Shown: positions 11,515 to 21,265 of the stretch, in pieces
Numbering within the stretch: position 1 is the stretch's first letter
Layout of the letters: the number at the start of each line of letters is the position of its first letter
Origin: Boswellia sacra
Lineage: Eukaryota > Streptophyta > Magnoliopsida > Sapindales > Burseraceae
DNA: 64,000 nucleotides
Assembly: GCA_013180625.2 (NCBI GenBank)
Contig: SNVD02014509.1
Span: forward strand, 49,543-113,542
Direction: 5' to 3'
The notes under the pieces: generated by a model
Databases searched by the model: none
What the model was told of the DNA's origin: nothing
The model's input: the letters and a program-made list of their open reading frames with translations, nothing else
Position numbers and translations under genes: made by a program

Positions 11515-13857
11515 AAGAGCTAATCTTCCTTACAAAATCCTATTTATAAAAGGAAAAAAAAATTGTTAAAAGATCAAGTTTCTTATCTTTCTCAACTACA
11601 AAATAAAATTTTAAGCAAAAATTAAAATATTGAAGTTAAAATTAAATAAATATAAATGCAAATAAAATGATGTCTTACCTTTAAACTAAAGTGATGTCTT
11701 TTTATGATTCTTTACCTATTTAGAAACAAATTTAGTGAAACATTAAACAATCCCTTAACTTGATATATATTGATAACCCAAATCCAACAAAAAATGCAAC
11801 ATTAAATTCAACTAGTGAAACATTAAACAAAAACTTATTAACCTTTGATTGGCTGCTTGGAAAACAAAAACAAAAAAAAGCCTTAACTTGATGTAAGATA
11901 ACTTATTATTTTGAAATTCTATTTCTTCTTTCTTTGTCCATAAAGCAATGTTTGACAATAGAAAAATAAAAATCTCCCACTACACGCACCATCTTCAATA
12001 TTTTATCATCGAAATTAAGCTTACATACTAGACCACTTGGGGCATATAATATATATTATATTCTATTCTTCAACAAACCACTCAACAAATTAAGTATATG
12101 TAGTGACACGCAATAGAACATCTACTCCTTGAATATATAAAGGACAGAGAGATTTTTATTATGTAACACTATAACCTTTTATTCATAAAATAATGATTAA
12201 ATTAGCTTGAAAAAGAAGGCCATTGCTAGCTAAAGCACTCAATCAATTAAACTAAAACTCACTCTGTTTATTACCTATATTTGCGTGAAGTCTAGAAGGA
12301 GGGTAGATACATCATAAATGCTTAATTAACCAAGTGATAATGCTCCAAAATTACCATGGCAATGAGACCCAAAGGGCAAGACAATAGTCAAAATCACATA
12401 GCTTTTGCACCCTTTGGCATGTAAAATCCAATTTCCTTTGTTTTCTTGAAATTTACCTACCATATGTGGTTCAAATTAAATATAGCGTTTTAATTTTCTA
12501 AGATGAAAACAATATTCTACAAAATAATGTTGAAATAATTAAAACCAAACAGTAGTAGAACTCCATGACAAGATGAAGAGAAGCAATATCATCAAAATTA
12601 TCAGCTGAGATTAACAATGATTTATAGTCGACTGAAATATGAACAAAACAAAGGTAATTGAAATGCTACAAATTATGCAAAGAAGAAAGAAATTACGTAA
12701 AAATTAGCCTAACTATTATAATCTAGCCTTTATCTATATAAATCAATCCAAATACAGGAAATCCATAAGAAAAAATTGGAATTTTAAAACAAAGTATCAA
12801 TGTATCCGTTGAAATGATTCTTAAGAACACCTAATATCTGAGAAAGCTAAAAGTTGTAGACAAATAAGAGAAACTTTTGATGGGGCTGCTCTCTTTTCCA
12901 AAGTTAGTTTGAGATTCAGAATTGTTCAACTTAAACAGCCAATTAAAATACAAACAAAACAACATGCAAAGTTGAGAAAATACAAAAAAAAAAAAAAATC
13001 GTGTTTACCCTCTCCACTTTTTGTGTAATGCTTTTCTTGGTTGGGGTTTGGATCTTCAATCCAAGAGATACCTACATATTCATTGTTCCAATCAGATTCA
13101 AAAAGTTATAAAGAAATTAAAAGTGAATGAACCATGAATTAGATAATAACTATATAAGCTATATGAAATTATCAAAGCAGAGCTCTTAATTCCCCGGTCC
13201 ACAAATTATGCAAATAAGTAATAAATTACACATAAAAAACTTAAATATTCATCATCTATGGTCTATATACATAAATCAGCTCAAATAAAAGCAACCCATA
13301 AGAAAAAAAAGGATAATTTTAGAACAAATTAACTTACCTCTCAAAAATCTGTTACGTTATTTGAGATATAATCGAAGCAGAGCTTTTGATTCACAAGTTG
13401 GTCCACAAATTATGCCATTAAGTAATAAATTAAACAAAAAAAAACTTAAATATTCATCATCTAGACTCCATATGTATAAATCAACTCAAATAAATGAGAC
13501 CTATAGGGAAAAAAAGTGGAATTTTGGAACAAATCAGTTTACCTCTCTCAAAATCTATTACGTTATCTGTTGAGTAAGTCTTAGGAAGCTAAACATTTTG
13601 TAGAAATAAACCCAGATTTTTTATCGCCCGTATGGACTTTCAATCTCTCACACAGTATAGAAAGTTAGAGAAAGTGAGAAAAAAAAAAAACACAAAGAAG
13701 AAAAAGACACATGATATGCTAGGCTAGAGAAATAAAACTTTTTCCCAAAAATGTGGTGGGAACTTTCAACGGGACCAAGTCTTTTTGACTCTTTTCCCAA
13801 AATTAGGGTGGGAATTTTTTGCGGGCCAAGTCTTATTGGCTGGAGGGTGATTTTCAC
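11515..13857. other. 5' region of the CACTA-1 gene (untranslated/intronic)
   Basis: About 2.3 kb lies upstream of the minus-strand TNP1-like start codon. No TNP2 or other coding remnant is recognised. A tract at about 13665-13715 is purine-rich on the plus strand and so CT-rich in the transcript sense, as plant 5' untranslated leaders often are. Short related segments near 13190-13290 and 13370-13480 (AATTATGC...AAGTAATAAATTA) form a local imperfect tandem duplication of about 190 bp period. Confidence 0.45.
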
Positions 13858-13868
13858 TTATATATATT
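13858..13868 (-). promoter_or_regulatory. candidate TATA box for the CACTA-1 minus-strand transcript
   Basis: On the minus strand this reads TATATATAAG. It sits about 250 bp inside the CACTA-1 right end, just upstream of the CT-rich presumed leader. Position and strand suit the promoter of the TNP1-like gene. TA-rich runs are common here, so the call is tentative. Confidence 0.3.
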
Positions 13869-14120
13869 TTATTGGATGCTATATAAAAGAATTGATTTTA
13901 GTAGCATATAAAAATGCTAGGATATGTAATGTTATTATTGCTTTTATAAGAGATGCTACCTAAATGATAAATTTATGTAACCAAAATCAAAATGTTATTT
14001 TCTGAAAATAACTACCATAGCATTTTATTAACAAAAGCTACTATAAATGAAAATTTGGTAGCGTTCTTAAAAGCATGCTACAATCCAATGCTACTATATC
14101 TAACTTTTGTTGTAGTGATA

Positions 14121-14329
14121 GTTGAGCCTTTTTCTTCTTTTGCTTCAACCAAGTCCTTTAACACAGGAAAGGGCAAATGCAAGGAGAATAAAAAGAAGAA
14201 GGGACAAGTCTACCAAGAAAGTCACCAAGACAGAGAAAAAGTTGAAAGGCAAGTGCTTTCACTGTGGCATGGATGTGCATTGGAAGAGAAATTGCCCAAC
14301 CTACGTAGATGAAAAGAAAAACAATAAAG
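14121..14329 (+). pseudogene. copia A gag, duplicated copy, zinc-knuckle part
   Basis: This continues 7797-8126 after CACTA-1. It repeats 6921-7129 almost exactly and encodes the basic linker and the zinc knuckle FHCGMDVHWKRNCP. It ends at the TAAAG target site (14325-14329) of copia B and resumes at 21214. Confidence 0.85.
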
Positions 14330-15340
14330 TGTTAGCCCTAAGGCTACATGATAATTTTGATGATAACAATACACATTGATTAATTGAGATTTACTAACAT
14401 GTTTATTTATGTGCAAGAGTAAGATCATTGAAATAATTTTAAAATCAAGAAGAGGCTTATTAAAATGAAGTGTTGAAGCTAAGGAGAAGACTACATGTTA
14501 AAGGCACCAAAGTTTAAGAACAAGGATTGACTCAAGGAATGTGACACATGAGCAATGTTCAATCAATTGGTCATATATATCTCTACAAATATCCAAATGA
14601 CGTGATTCTTGAGCCTTTGGAAAGCTTACTCAATTTATAACATTTCATATGTTTTAATGAAATTCAAATTTCAAGTGCAAGGTTGTCCAAATCATCATGC
14701 AAGTTGAAAGACAAATGGAAGCAGCTGACATGAGCACCGAATACTCCTTTGGACATATCTTGAGCTAGAAAAATCAAAATGACTTGATTCTTATGGCATT
14801 GGAAAGATGACTTAATGAGGAACATTTCATATGTTTTGAAAAAATTCAAATTTCAAACAGAAGGCCGACATAATTGACATGCAATTCGGTGGACTGACAC
14901 AAAGAAGAAAAATCAACTCACATGAGCACCGAATGGTGTTTTGGCCATATCTTAAGATAGAGATATCCAAATGCTTTGATTCTTAATGTTTTGGAAAGCT
15001 TATTCAAATATTCAGATCTTTTATGTTTTGAAGAAATTCAAATTTCAAACGGAAGGCTGACAGAATTATCATTCAATTTGGTGGACTGACACAAGAAAGA
15101 AAAATCAAGTCACATAAGCACCGAATGGTGTTTTGGCCATATCTTGAGCTACAGATATCAAAATGACTTGATTTTTGATGTGTTGGAAAGCTTATTCAAA
15201 CATGAAAATCTTTTATGTTTTGCAGATTTTCAAATTTCAAATGGAACATTAACAAAAATGGCAGACAAGATTACGGTTTTTATGGTGGGCAGAAAATTTG
15301 GAGATGGTGTCTTCACTTGATTAAGTTCATCTCATTTGCC

Positions 15341-15350
15341 TATAAAAGGA
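15341..15350 (+). promoter_or_regulatory. TATA box in the copia B 5' LTR
   Basis: TATAAAAGGA, an excellent plant TATA box, is followed about 30 bp downstream by a candidate start region (CATTCAACAAGAG). The same box is at 20491-20500 in the 3' LTR. It divides U3 from R and should drive the genomic transcript. Confidence 0.75.
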
Positions 15351-15540
15351 GCCCTTCTCCATGCATTCAACAAGAGCAAGAGAAGCATTTTATCAAGCAA
15401 AAAATAAGAGAATATCAAGTCTAGAGAGTTTTATATTTTTATCTACTCTTTGAAGAGAGTTGTACTTTTATTGTAAAAATTACTTTTTCTTGTATTGTGG
15501 TGAGGTGAGAGTGAGATATTCTTGTAAAGGATAATAGTTA

Positions 15541-15742
15541 TCCTTGAGAGAACTCTTGTTGTATGTTATCAAGAGTTGAAGGAAGTTGCCTTGGTGAGGT
15601 TGTTCATCAAGAAGAACTCTTGGTGTGGTGTTATCAAGAGTTGAAGGAAGTTGCCTTGGTGAGGTTGTTCATCAAGAAGAACTCTTGGTGTGGTGTTATC
15701 AAGAGTTGGAAGAAAAAGTCTTGGTGAGGTTGTTCATCAAGC
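15541..15742 (+). repeat. 65-bp tandem repeat array in the copia B LTR
   Basis: About three units of 65 bp contain GAAGGAAGTTGCCTTGGTGA and CATCAAGAAGAACTCTTGG. The third unit is diverged. The array lies downstream of the TATA box, so it is in transcribed R/U5 sequence. It is also present in the 3' LTR at about 20686-20892. Confidence 0.9.
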
Positions 15743-16061
15743 AAGTTGTAAAGATTTCTACAACTTAGTGGAAAGCTTAGCTCGTGGAGCTAGGAGCCCG
15801 TGGACGTAGGCAAGGTTTGCCGAACCACGTAAATTGAGTTTGCACTCTCTCTATCCCTATCCTCTTTACATTTACTTGCACTTGTGATTGTTCTTTATTA
15901 TTCTCTTGATTGATTGCATTCTATTTTCATCTTCTTCACCTTTGTTCTTAAAGAAAGATTTAAATAATTTTGATCTTTCAAGAAAAGTTTTCTAAATCCG
16001 TTTTTATAAATAAAAACCCAATTCACCCCCCCTCTTGGGTTGCCATACCTGGGTCAACAAG

Positions 16062-16073
16062 TGGTATCAGAGC
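16062..16073 (+). other. primer-binding site of copia B
   Basis: TGGTATCAGAGC lies two bases after the 5' LTR. It is a perfect match to the initiator methionine tRNA primer site used by plant Ty1/copia elements. Confidence 0.93.
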
Positions 16074-16114
16074 AAGGTTGCTCAATTTTTTAAATCTTAA
16101 TCGATTTTTGAGCT

Positions 16115-16831
16115 ATGGCAACTTTTAATTCAACTTCATATGTTGAGGGACTTTCTATCTCTAGACCTCCATTTTTTAATGGAAGTGATTACTCTTATTG
16201 GAAAACTAGAATGAGTATTTTCTTGAAATCTTTTGATTATGATTTGTGGTCTATTGTTTTGGAAGGACCTTTTGTTCCTACCAAAATTGAAAATGGGGAA
16301 TGCATGCTTAAAGAACCTAAAGAGTTTAGTGAAGATGATAAAAAGAAATTGAGTTTGAATGCTAAAGCTATGAATGTGTTATATTGTGCTCTAGATAGAA
16401 ATGAGTTTAATAGAATATCTACTTGTTCTACGGCACAAGAAATATGGCACACACTTGAAGTAACTCATGAAGGAACTAGTCAAGTTAAAGAATCTAAAAT
16501 TAGTATGCTAGTTCATAGTTATGAGCTTTTTAAGATGAAATCGGATGAATCAATTTCTGAAATGTTTACTAGATTTACGGATATTATCAATGTTTTGAAA
16601 TCTCTTGGTAAATCTTATTCTAATGTTGAAATGGTGAGAAAGATTCTTAGGTGTCTACCAAAATCTTGGGAGCCAAAGGTGACGGCAATTCAAGAAGCAA
16701 AGGACCTCACCAAACTACCATTAGAAGAACTTATGGGTTCTCTCATTACTCATGAAATCATCTTGAAGGAGAATGAAGAAGAAGATTGCGATGTGGCAAA
16801 ACATGTGCTTCATGGCTTTAAGAGAAAATGA
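16115..16831 (+). CDS. copia B gag, N-terminal part (238 aa open frame)
   Basis: This is the retrotransposon structural protein forming virus-like particles. It opens with an ATG 41 bp after the primer site. Residues 15-35 hold the family signature FFNGSDYSYWKTRMSIFLKS. Residues about 75-200 are the UBN2 gag domain, with YCALDRNEFNRISTCSTAQEIW (given here only as a guide), KMKSDESISEMFTRF and LRCLPKSWEPKVTAI. It ends with LPLEELMGSLITHEIIL. The stop at 16831 is early: relatives continue in frame through a coiled coil to the zinc knuckle, which here is found in later frames (16773-16997 and 17046-17522), so at least one frameshift separates them. Gag is otherwise well preserved. Confidence 0.9.
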   Translation: MATFNSTSYVEGLSISRPPFFNGSDYSYWKTRMSIFLKSFDYDLWSIVLEGPFVPTKIENGECMLKEPKEFSEDDKKKLSLNAKAMNVLYCALDRNEFNRISTCSTAQEIWHTLEVTHEGTSQVKESKISMLVHSYELFKMKSDESISEMFTRFTDIINVLKSLGKSYSNVEMVRKILRCLPKSWEPKVTAIQEAKDLTKLPLEELMGSLITHEIILKENEEEDCDVAKHVLHGFKRK

Positions 16832-17522
16832 GATAAGTATTCTAAACCATGATCCTAAGCTTTCATATGATGAATTACTTGAAGCATTCCAAAATTTACA
16901 TGTGCAAGTTGATAAACAAATTAAAAAAAATCAATGCTTTCAAAAAGAAGTCAAAATCATGTTATCTCAATTAGAAGAGATTGGTGGAAATAAATGAAGC
17001 TTTAGAAATGAAAATGAAATTTTAAAACAAAAAGATTTTGAAAGTTTGGAAAGTCAAATACATTTTTTAAAAACTGAAAATGAGATTTTAAAACAAAAGG
17101 ATTTTGATAAATTAGAGAAAGAAAATGTTATTTTGAAAAAGGAAAATAATGACTTAAGAAATATTGTTGATAGTTTTACAAAAAGCACAAAAAATTTGAA
17201 TTCTATGTTACAAAACCAAAGGTGTGTTTTTGATAAAAGAGGGTTAGGATATAAAACTCATAAAAATCAAAAGTATTTTAAAAATTATTTTGTTCATGCA
17301 TCTTCTAGGAATAATCCTAATCATTCATGTAATTATTGTGGAAGAAAAGGACACAAAATGCATTCTTGTTACATTAAGAGAAATCCTAATTTGAAACAAA
17401 TATGGATTCCAAAAAGTACCATAACTAACCCCCAAGGACCCAAGAACTTTTGGGTACCAAAAAGTTACTCCTTGAATGTTGATTGTAGAGACAAAGGAGT
17501 GGCAAACACAAGTGGTACTTAG
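16832..17522 (+). pseudogene. copia B gag, C-terminal part (coiled coil and CCHC knuckle)
   Basis: Frames at 16773-16997 and 17046-17522 continue gag after the early stop. The first has KLSYDELLEAFQNLHVQ and a Lys/Glu-rich helix. The second begins with heptad-like Leu/Ile-rich sequence (coiled coil, residues about 1-60) and has the zinc knuckle CNYCGRKGHKMHSC at residues about 97-110, then the basic Pro-rich linker (FWVPKS) typical before protease. A TGA at 16995-16997 separates the two. It binds RNA in intact elements. Confidence 0.82.
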
Positions 17523-17698
17523 ATAGTGGATGCTCAAGGCATATGACCGGAGATGCCTCCAAGTTCTCAAGATTAATCATGAAGAAAGGAGGATATGTGA
17601 CCTTCGGTGATAATGCCAAAGGAAGGGTAATCAGACATGGTGATATTGGTAACCCTTCTTCACCTATTATTAAAGATGTTTGCTTGTTCATGGTTTAA
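17510..17698 (+). pseudogene. copia B protease remnant
   Basis: This is the retropepsin-type aspartic protease that processes the polyprotein. The frame containing 17522 reads WYLDSGCSRHMTGD, with the catalytic DSG intact, followed by VTFGDNAKGRV. It lies in a different frame from the upstream knuckle region and from the downstream integrase frame, and it terminates at a TAA at 17696-17698. Small indels therefore flank it. Identity is certain from the DSG-C-x2-HMTG pattern. Confidence 0.85.
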
Positions 17699-19155
17699 AA
17701 CATGATTTGATTAGCATTAGTCAATTGTGTGATAAGGGATATTTTGTTACTTTTGAGCCTAATAGATGTGTGATTAAGGATGTTAGTAACAATAAGACAT
17801 TATTTGTTGGTAATAGATGTGGTAATATTTATACAATTGATATTGATGTTAATGATCATGTAGAAAATTGTTTCATTGTTAATCATGATGCTTGGTTATG
17901 GCATAGAAGGTTAGGTCATGCTAGCATGGACACAATTTCAAAAATTTCTAAAAATGATTTAGTTGATGGTCTTCCAAAAATAAAATTTGAAAAGGATAAG
18001 ATTTGTGATGCTTGTCAATTTGGAAAACAAGTGAGAACTTCTTTTAAACAAAAGAAATTTATTTCAACAAATAAACCTCTACAATTACTTCATTTGGATT
18101 TATTTGGACCATCAAGAACTCAAAGCCTTGGTGGAAAGTATTATGTTTTTGTTATTGTGGATGATTATTCAAGATTCACTTGGGTATTATTCTTAAAAAC
18201 TAAAAATGAGGCCATACAAGCTTTTTCAAAATTTGCAAAAAGAGTCCAAAATCAAAAAGGGTATTCTATTGTGTCCATTAGGAGTGATCATGGTGGTGAA
18301 GTAGACAATGTTTCATTTGAAAATCTTTGTGATGAAAATGGTTTTGAGCATAATTTTTCCTCACCTAGAACTCCACAACAAAATGGTGTTGTTGAAAGGA
18401 AAAATAGGACTATCCAAGAAATGGCTAGGACCATGTTACTTGAAAATAATTTGCCAAAATATTTTTGGGCCGAAGCCGTTAATACCGCATGCTTTATAAT
18501 CAATAGAGTCCATATTAGAGCTTTAATAAAGAAAACTCCTTATGAACTTTGGAAAGGAAGAAAACCCAACATTGGATTTTTTAAAGTTTTTGGATGTAAA
18601 TGTTTTATTTTAAACACCAAGGATAACCTTGGAAAATTTGATGCAAAAGCCGATGTTGGAATTTTTGTTGGCTACTCCAACCATAGTAAAGCATATAGAG
18701 TTTTTAACAAAAAGACTCTTACTATTGAAGAATCTATGCATGTTGAATTTGATGAAACTAATGTTATTTCTTCAAAGAATTTAGATGATGATATTGTTGA
18801 GGTAGAAAGGCAAATCAAGGAATCAAGGCTTGATGAAAAGAGTCAAGATGAATTACAACTTCAACAAGAAAAGCTTGTGGAAGTAAATGATTCTTCCCAA
18901 GAATTACCAAAGGAATGGAGGTATGCAAAAGCTCACCCTAAAGATCTCATTATTGGTGAACCATCACAAGGTATGAAAACTAGATCTTCTTTTAAGAACT
19001 TTTGTAATCATTTTGCTTTTGTCTCTCAATTTGAACCAAAATCTTTTAAAGAAGCCGAAAATGACGAAAGTTCGATTTTGGCTATGCAAGAAGAATTGAA
19101 CCAATTTGAGAGAAATCAAGTTTGGGAATTAGTCCCTAGACCTAAATATGACTAA
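17680..19155 (+). CDS. copia B pre-integrase and integrase (open frame of 491 codons)
   Basis: Integrase inserts element DNA into chromosomes. The frame is open from about 17680 (no ATG needed, being polyprotein-internal). It starts with the end of protease (LVHGLKHDLISISQLCDKG). The GAG-pre-integrase zinc-binding segment WLWHRRLGHAS...CDACQFGKQ is at residues about 72-115. The integrase core shows the first Asp in LLHLDLFGP, the second in IRSDHGGE, and the catalytic Glu in QQNGVVERKNR. The GKC-type C-terminal segment (VFGCKCFILN, FVGYS) and an acidic linker follow. The last residues, NQVWELVPRPKYD, are the normal entry to reverse transcriptase, after which the frame stops. Core residues are all intact. 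Confidence 0.92.
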   Translation: MLVHGLKHDLISISQLCDKGYFVTFEPNRCVIKDVSNNKTLFVGNRCGNIYTIDIDVNDHVENCFIVNHDAWLWHRRLGHASMDTISKISKNDLVDGLPKIKFEKDKICDACQFGKQVRTSFKQKKFISTNKPLQLLHLDLFGPSRTQSLGGKYYVFVIVDDYSRFTWVLFLKTKNEAIQAFSKFAKRVQNQKGYSIVSIRSDHGGEVDNVSFENLCDENGFEHNFSSPRTPQQNGVVERKNRTIQEMARTMLLENNLPKYFWAEAVNTACFIINRVHIRALIKKTPYELWKGRKPNIGFFKVFGCKCFILNTKDNLGKFDAKADVGIFVGYSNHSKAYRVFNKKTLTIEESMHVEFDETNVISSKNLDDDIVEVERQIKESRLDEKSQDELQLQQEKLVEVNDSSQELPKEWRYAKAHPKDLIIGEPSQGMKTRSSFKNFCNHFAFVSQFEPKSFKEAENDESSILAMQEELNQFERNQVWELVPRPKYD

Positions 19156-19481
19156 ACCCCTTAGTCAATATATATTTTGCATAATTAGAAGAGAACTAGG
19201 CATGTTGGATATGTCTTAATTTTGTTTTTATATGATAATCTTTGAATGGTAGCATATGTTAAGGGGGAGAATATATTTAGGGGGAGTAATTAATTTGATT
19301 ACATCTTTTTGATGATAACAAAAGGGGGAGAAATTGTTGGATTGCTTATATTCATAACATGGATTGCTTATATTTATAAAAAGTGTCATCTTTTTGCTTA
19401 TTGTTGATTTTATTTTCATTCTTGATTTTAGATTATATTTTAAAGCAATCAATGGTTTGTCATTATAAAAAAGGGGGAGAT
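19156..19481 (+). other. copia B 3' untranslated region with repeated polypurine tracts
   Basis: Four purine tracts of the AAGGGGGAG type occur at about 19261, 19279, 19322 and 19470. The last, AAAAAAGGGGGAGATTG, abuts the 3' LTR and should prime plus-strand DNA. Multiple polypurine tracts are known in Sirevirus/Maximus-like copia elements. No reverse transcriptase or RNase H sequence is present. Confidence 0.8.
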
Positions 19482-21208
19482 TGTTAGCCCTAAGGCTACA
19501 TGATAATTTTGATGATAACAATACACATTGATTAATTGAGATTTACTACCATGATTATTTATGTGCAAGAGTAAGATCATTGAAATAATTTTAAAATCAA
19601 GAAGAGGCTTATTAAAATGAAGTTTTGAAGCTAAGGAGAAGACTACATGTTAAAGGCACCAAAGTTTAAGAACAAGGATTGACTCAAGGAATGTGACACA
19701 TGAGTAATGTTGAATCAATTGGTCATATATATCTCTACAAATATCCAAATGACGTGATTCTTGAGCCTTGGAAAGCTAACTCAATTTATAACATTTCATA
19801 TGTTTTAATGAAATTCAAATTTCAAGTGCAAGGTTGTCCAAATCATCATGCAAGTTGAAAGACAAATGGAAGCAGCTGGCATGAGCACCGAATACTCCTT
19901 TGGACATATCTTGAGCTAGAAAAATCAAAATAACTTGATTCTTGTGGAATTGGAAAATGACTTAATGAAGAACATTTCATATGTTTTGAGAAAATTCAAA
20001 TTTCAAACAGAAGGCCGACATAATTGACATGCAATTCGGTGGACTGACACAAAGAAGAAAAATCAACTCACATGAGCACCAAATGGTTTTTTGGCCATAT
20101 CTTAAGATAGAGATATCCAAATGCTTTGATTCTTAATGTTTTGGAAATATTATTCAAATATGAAGATCTTTCATGTTTTGAAGAAATTCAAATTTCAAAC
20201 GGAAGGCTGACATAATTATGATTCAATTTGGTGGACTGACACAAGAAAGAAAAATCAAGTCACATGAGCACCGAATGGTGTTTTGGCCATATCTTGAGCT
20301 ACAGATATCCAAATGACTTGATTTTTGATGTGTTGGAAATCTTATTCAAACATGCAAATCTTTTATGTTTTTCAGATTTTCAAATTTCAAACGGAACATT
20401 GACAAAAATGGCAGACAAGATTACGGTTTTTATGGTGGGCAGAAAATTTGGAGATGGTGTCTTCACTTGATTAAGTTCATCTCATTTGCCTATAAAAGGA
20501 GCCATTCTCCCATGCATTCAACAAGAGTAAGAGAAGTATTTTATCAAGCAAAAAGCAAGAGAAATATCAAGTCTAGAGAGCTTTTATATTATTTATCTAC
20601 TCTTTGAAGAGAGTTATACTTTTGTTGTAAAAATTATCTTTGTTCTTGTATTGTGGTGAGAGTGAGATATTATTGTAAAGGATAATAGTTATCCTTGAGA
20701 AAACTCTTGTTGTATGTTATCAAGAGTTGAAGGAAGTTGCCTTGGTGAGGTTGTTCATCAAGAAGAACTCTTGGTGTGGTGTTATCAAAAGTTGAAGGAA
20801 GTTGCCTTGGTGAGGTTGTTCATCAAGAAGAACTCTTGGTGTGGTGTTATCAAGAGTTGGAAGAAAAAGTCTTGGTGAGGTTGCTCATCAAGCAAGTTGT
20901 AAAGATTTCTACAACTTCGTGGAAAGCTTAGCTCGTGGAGCTAGGAGCCCGTGGACGTAGGCAAGGTTTGCCGAACCACGTACATCGAGTTTGCACTTCT
21001 CTATCCCTATCCTCTTTACATTTACTTGCGCTTGTGATTGTTCTTTATTCCCATTCTCTTGATTGCATTCTATTTTCATCTTCTTCACCTTTGTTCTTAA
21101 AGAAAGATTTAAATAATTTTGATCTTTCAAGAAAAGTTTTCTAAATCCGTTTTTATAAATAAAAACCCAATTCACCCCCCCTCTTGGGTTGCCATACCTG
21201 GGTCAACA
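19482..21208 (+). repeat. 3' LTR of copia B
   Basis: It matches 14330-16059 along its length with scattered substitutions and small indels, including both internal repeat arrays and the TATA box (20491-20500). It ends at GGTCAACA and is followed by the TAAAG target duplicate. Confidence 0.92.
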
Positions 21209-21213
21209 TAAAG

Positions 21214-21265
21214 GTAGTGTACTCTTTATTGAAGCATGTTTTGTAGAAGAATCTATTAATATTTG
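21214..21265 (+). pseudogene. copia A gag-to-protease junction, duplicated copy
   Basis: A short coding stretch (GSVLFIEACFVEESIN) repeats 7130-7181. It resumes copia A after copia B and ends at the gypsy D target site. In codon register it leads directly into the protease segment at 37954. Confidence 0.8.

Larger units (their letters stand above)
8130..14117 (-). mobile_element. CACTA-1: CACTA (En/Spm) transposon with a TNP1-type gene
   Basis: The left end reads CACTACAACAAAA and the right end is its exact reverse complement, TTTTGTTGTAGTG. The target duplication is ATA on both sides (8127-8129 and 14118-14120), the 3-bp size expected for CACTA elements. Subterminal regions (about 8150-8690 and 13880-14105) are dense in GTAGCATT/TGCTAC-like motifs on both strands, the usual binding-site arrangement for the TNPA/TNP1 protein. 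The only gene recognised is a TNP1-like (Transposase_24) gene on the minus strand. No TNP2 transposase domain is seen, so the element is probably non-autonomous. It interrupts the duplicated gag. Confidence 0.92.
14330..16059 (+). repeat. 5' LTR of copia B, with two internal repeat arrays
   Basis: Boundaries TGTTAG...TCAACA are fixed by the TSD and the primer site. U3 (about 14560-15270) contains about four diverged repeats of roughly 180-190 bp, each with a core like GCCATATCTTGAG...TTGGAAAGCTTATTCAAA...CAAATTTCAAA. Downstream of the TATA box, a 65-bp unit is tandemly repeated about three times (15541-15742; TTATCAAGAGTTG starts at 15566, 15631 and 15696). Confidence 0.92.
14330..21208 (+). 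mobile_element. copia B: young Ty1/copia element lacking reverse transcriptase and RNase H
   Basis: LTRs of 1730 bp (14330-16059) and 1727 bp (19482-21208) start TGTTAGCCCTAAGG, end GGGTCAACA and differ at only a few percent of positions by eye. The target duplication TAAAG is perfect (14325-14329 and 21209-21213). A perfect TGGTATCAGAGC primer site and a classic AAAAGGGGGAGA polypurine tract are present. Inside are gag, a zinc knuckle, protease and integrase. The coding region stops where reverse transcriptase should begin, at VWELVPRPKYD, and about 330 bp of non-coding sequence leads to the 3' LTR. An intact relative would have roughly 600 further codons. It is inserted in the duplicated copia A gag. 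Confidence 0.93.

Noticed and set aside
15541..15742. Regular 65-bp repeats that could suggest a CRISPR-like array
   Set aside because: Units are contiguous without unique spacers, lie inside LTRs of a plant retrotransposon and are present in both LTRs.
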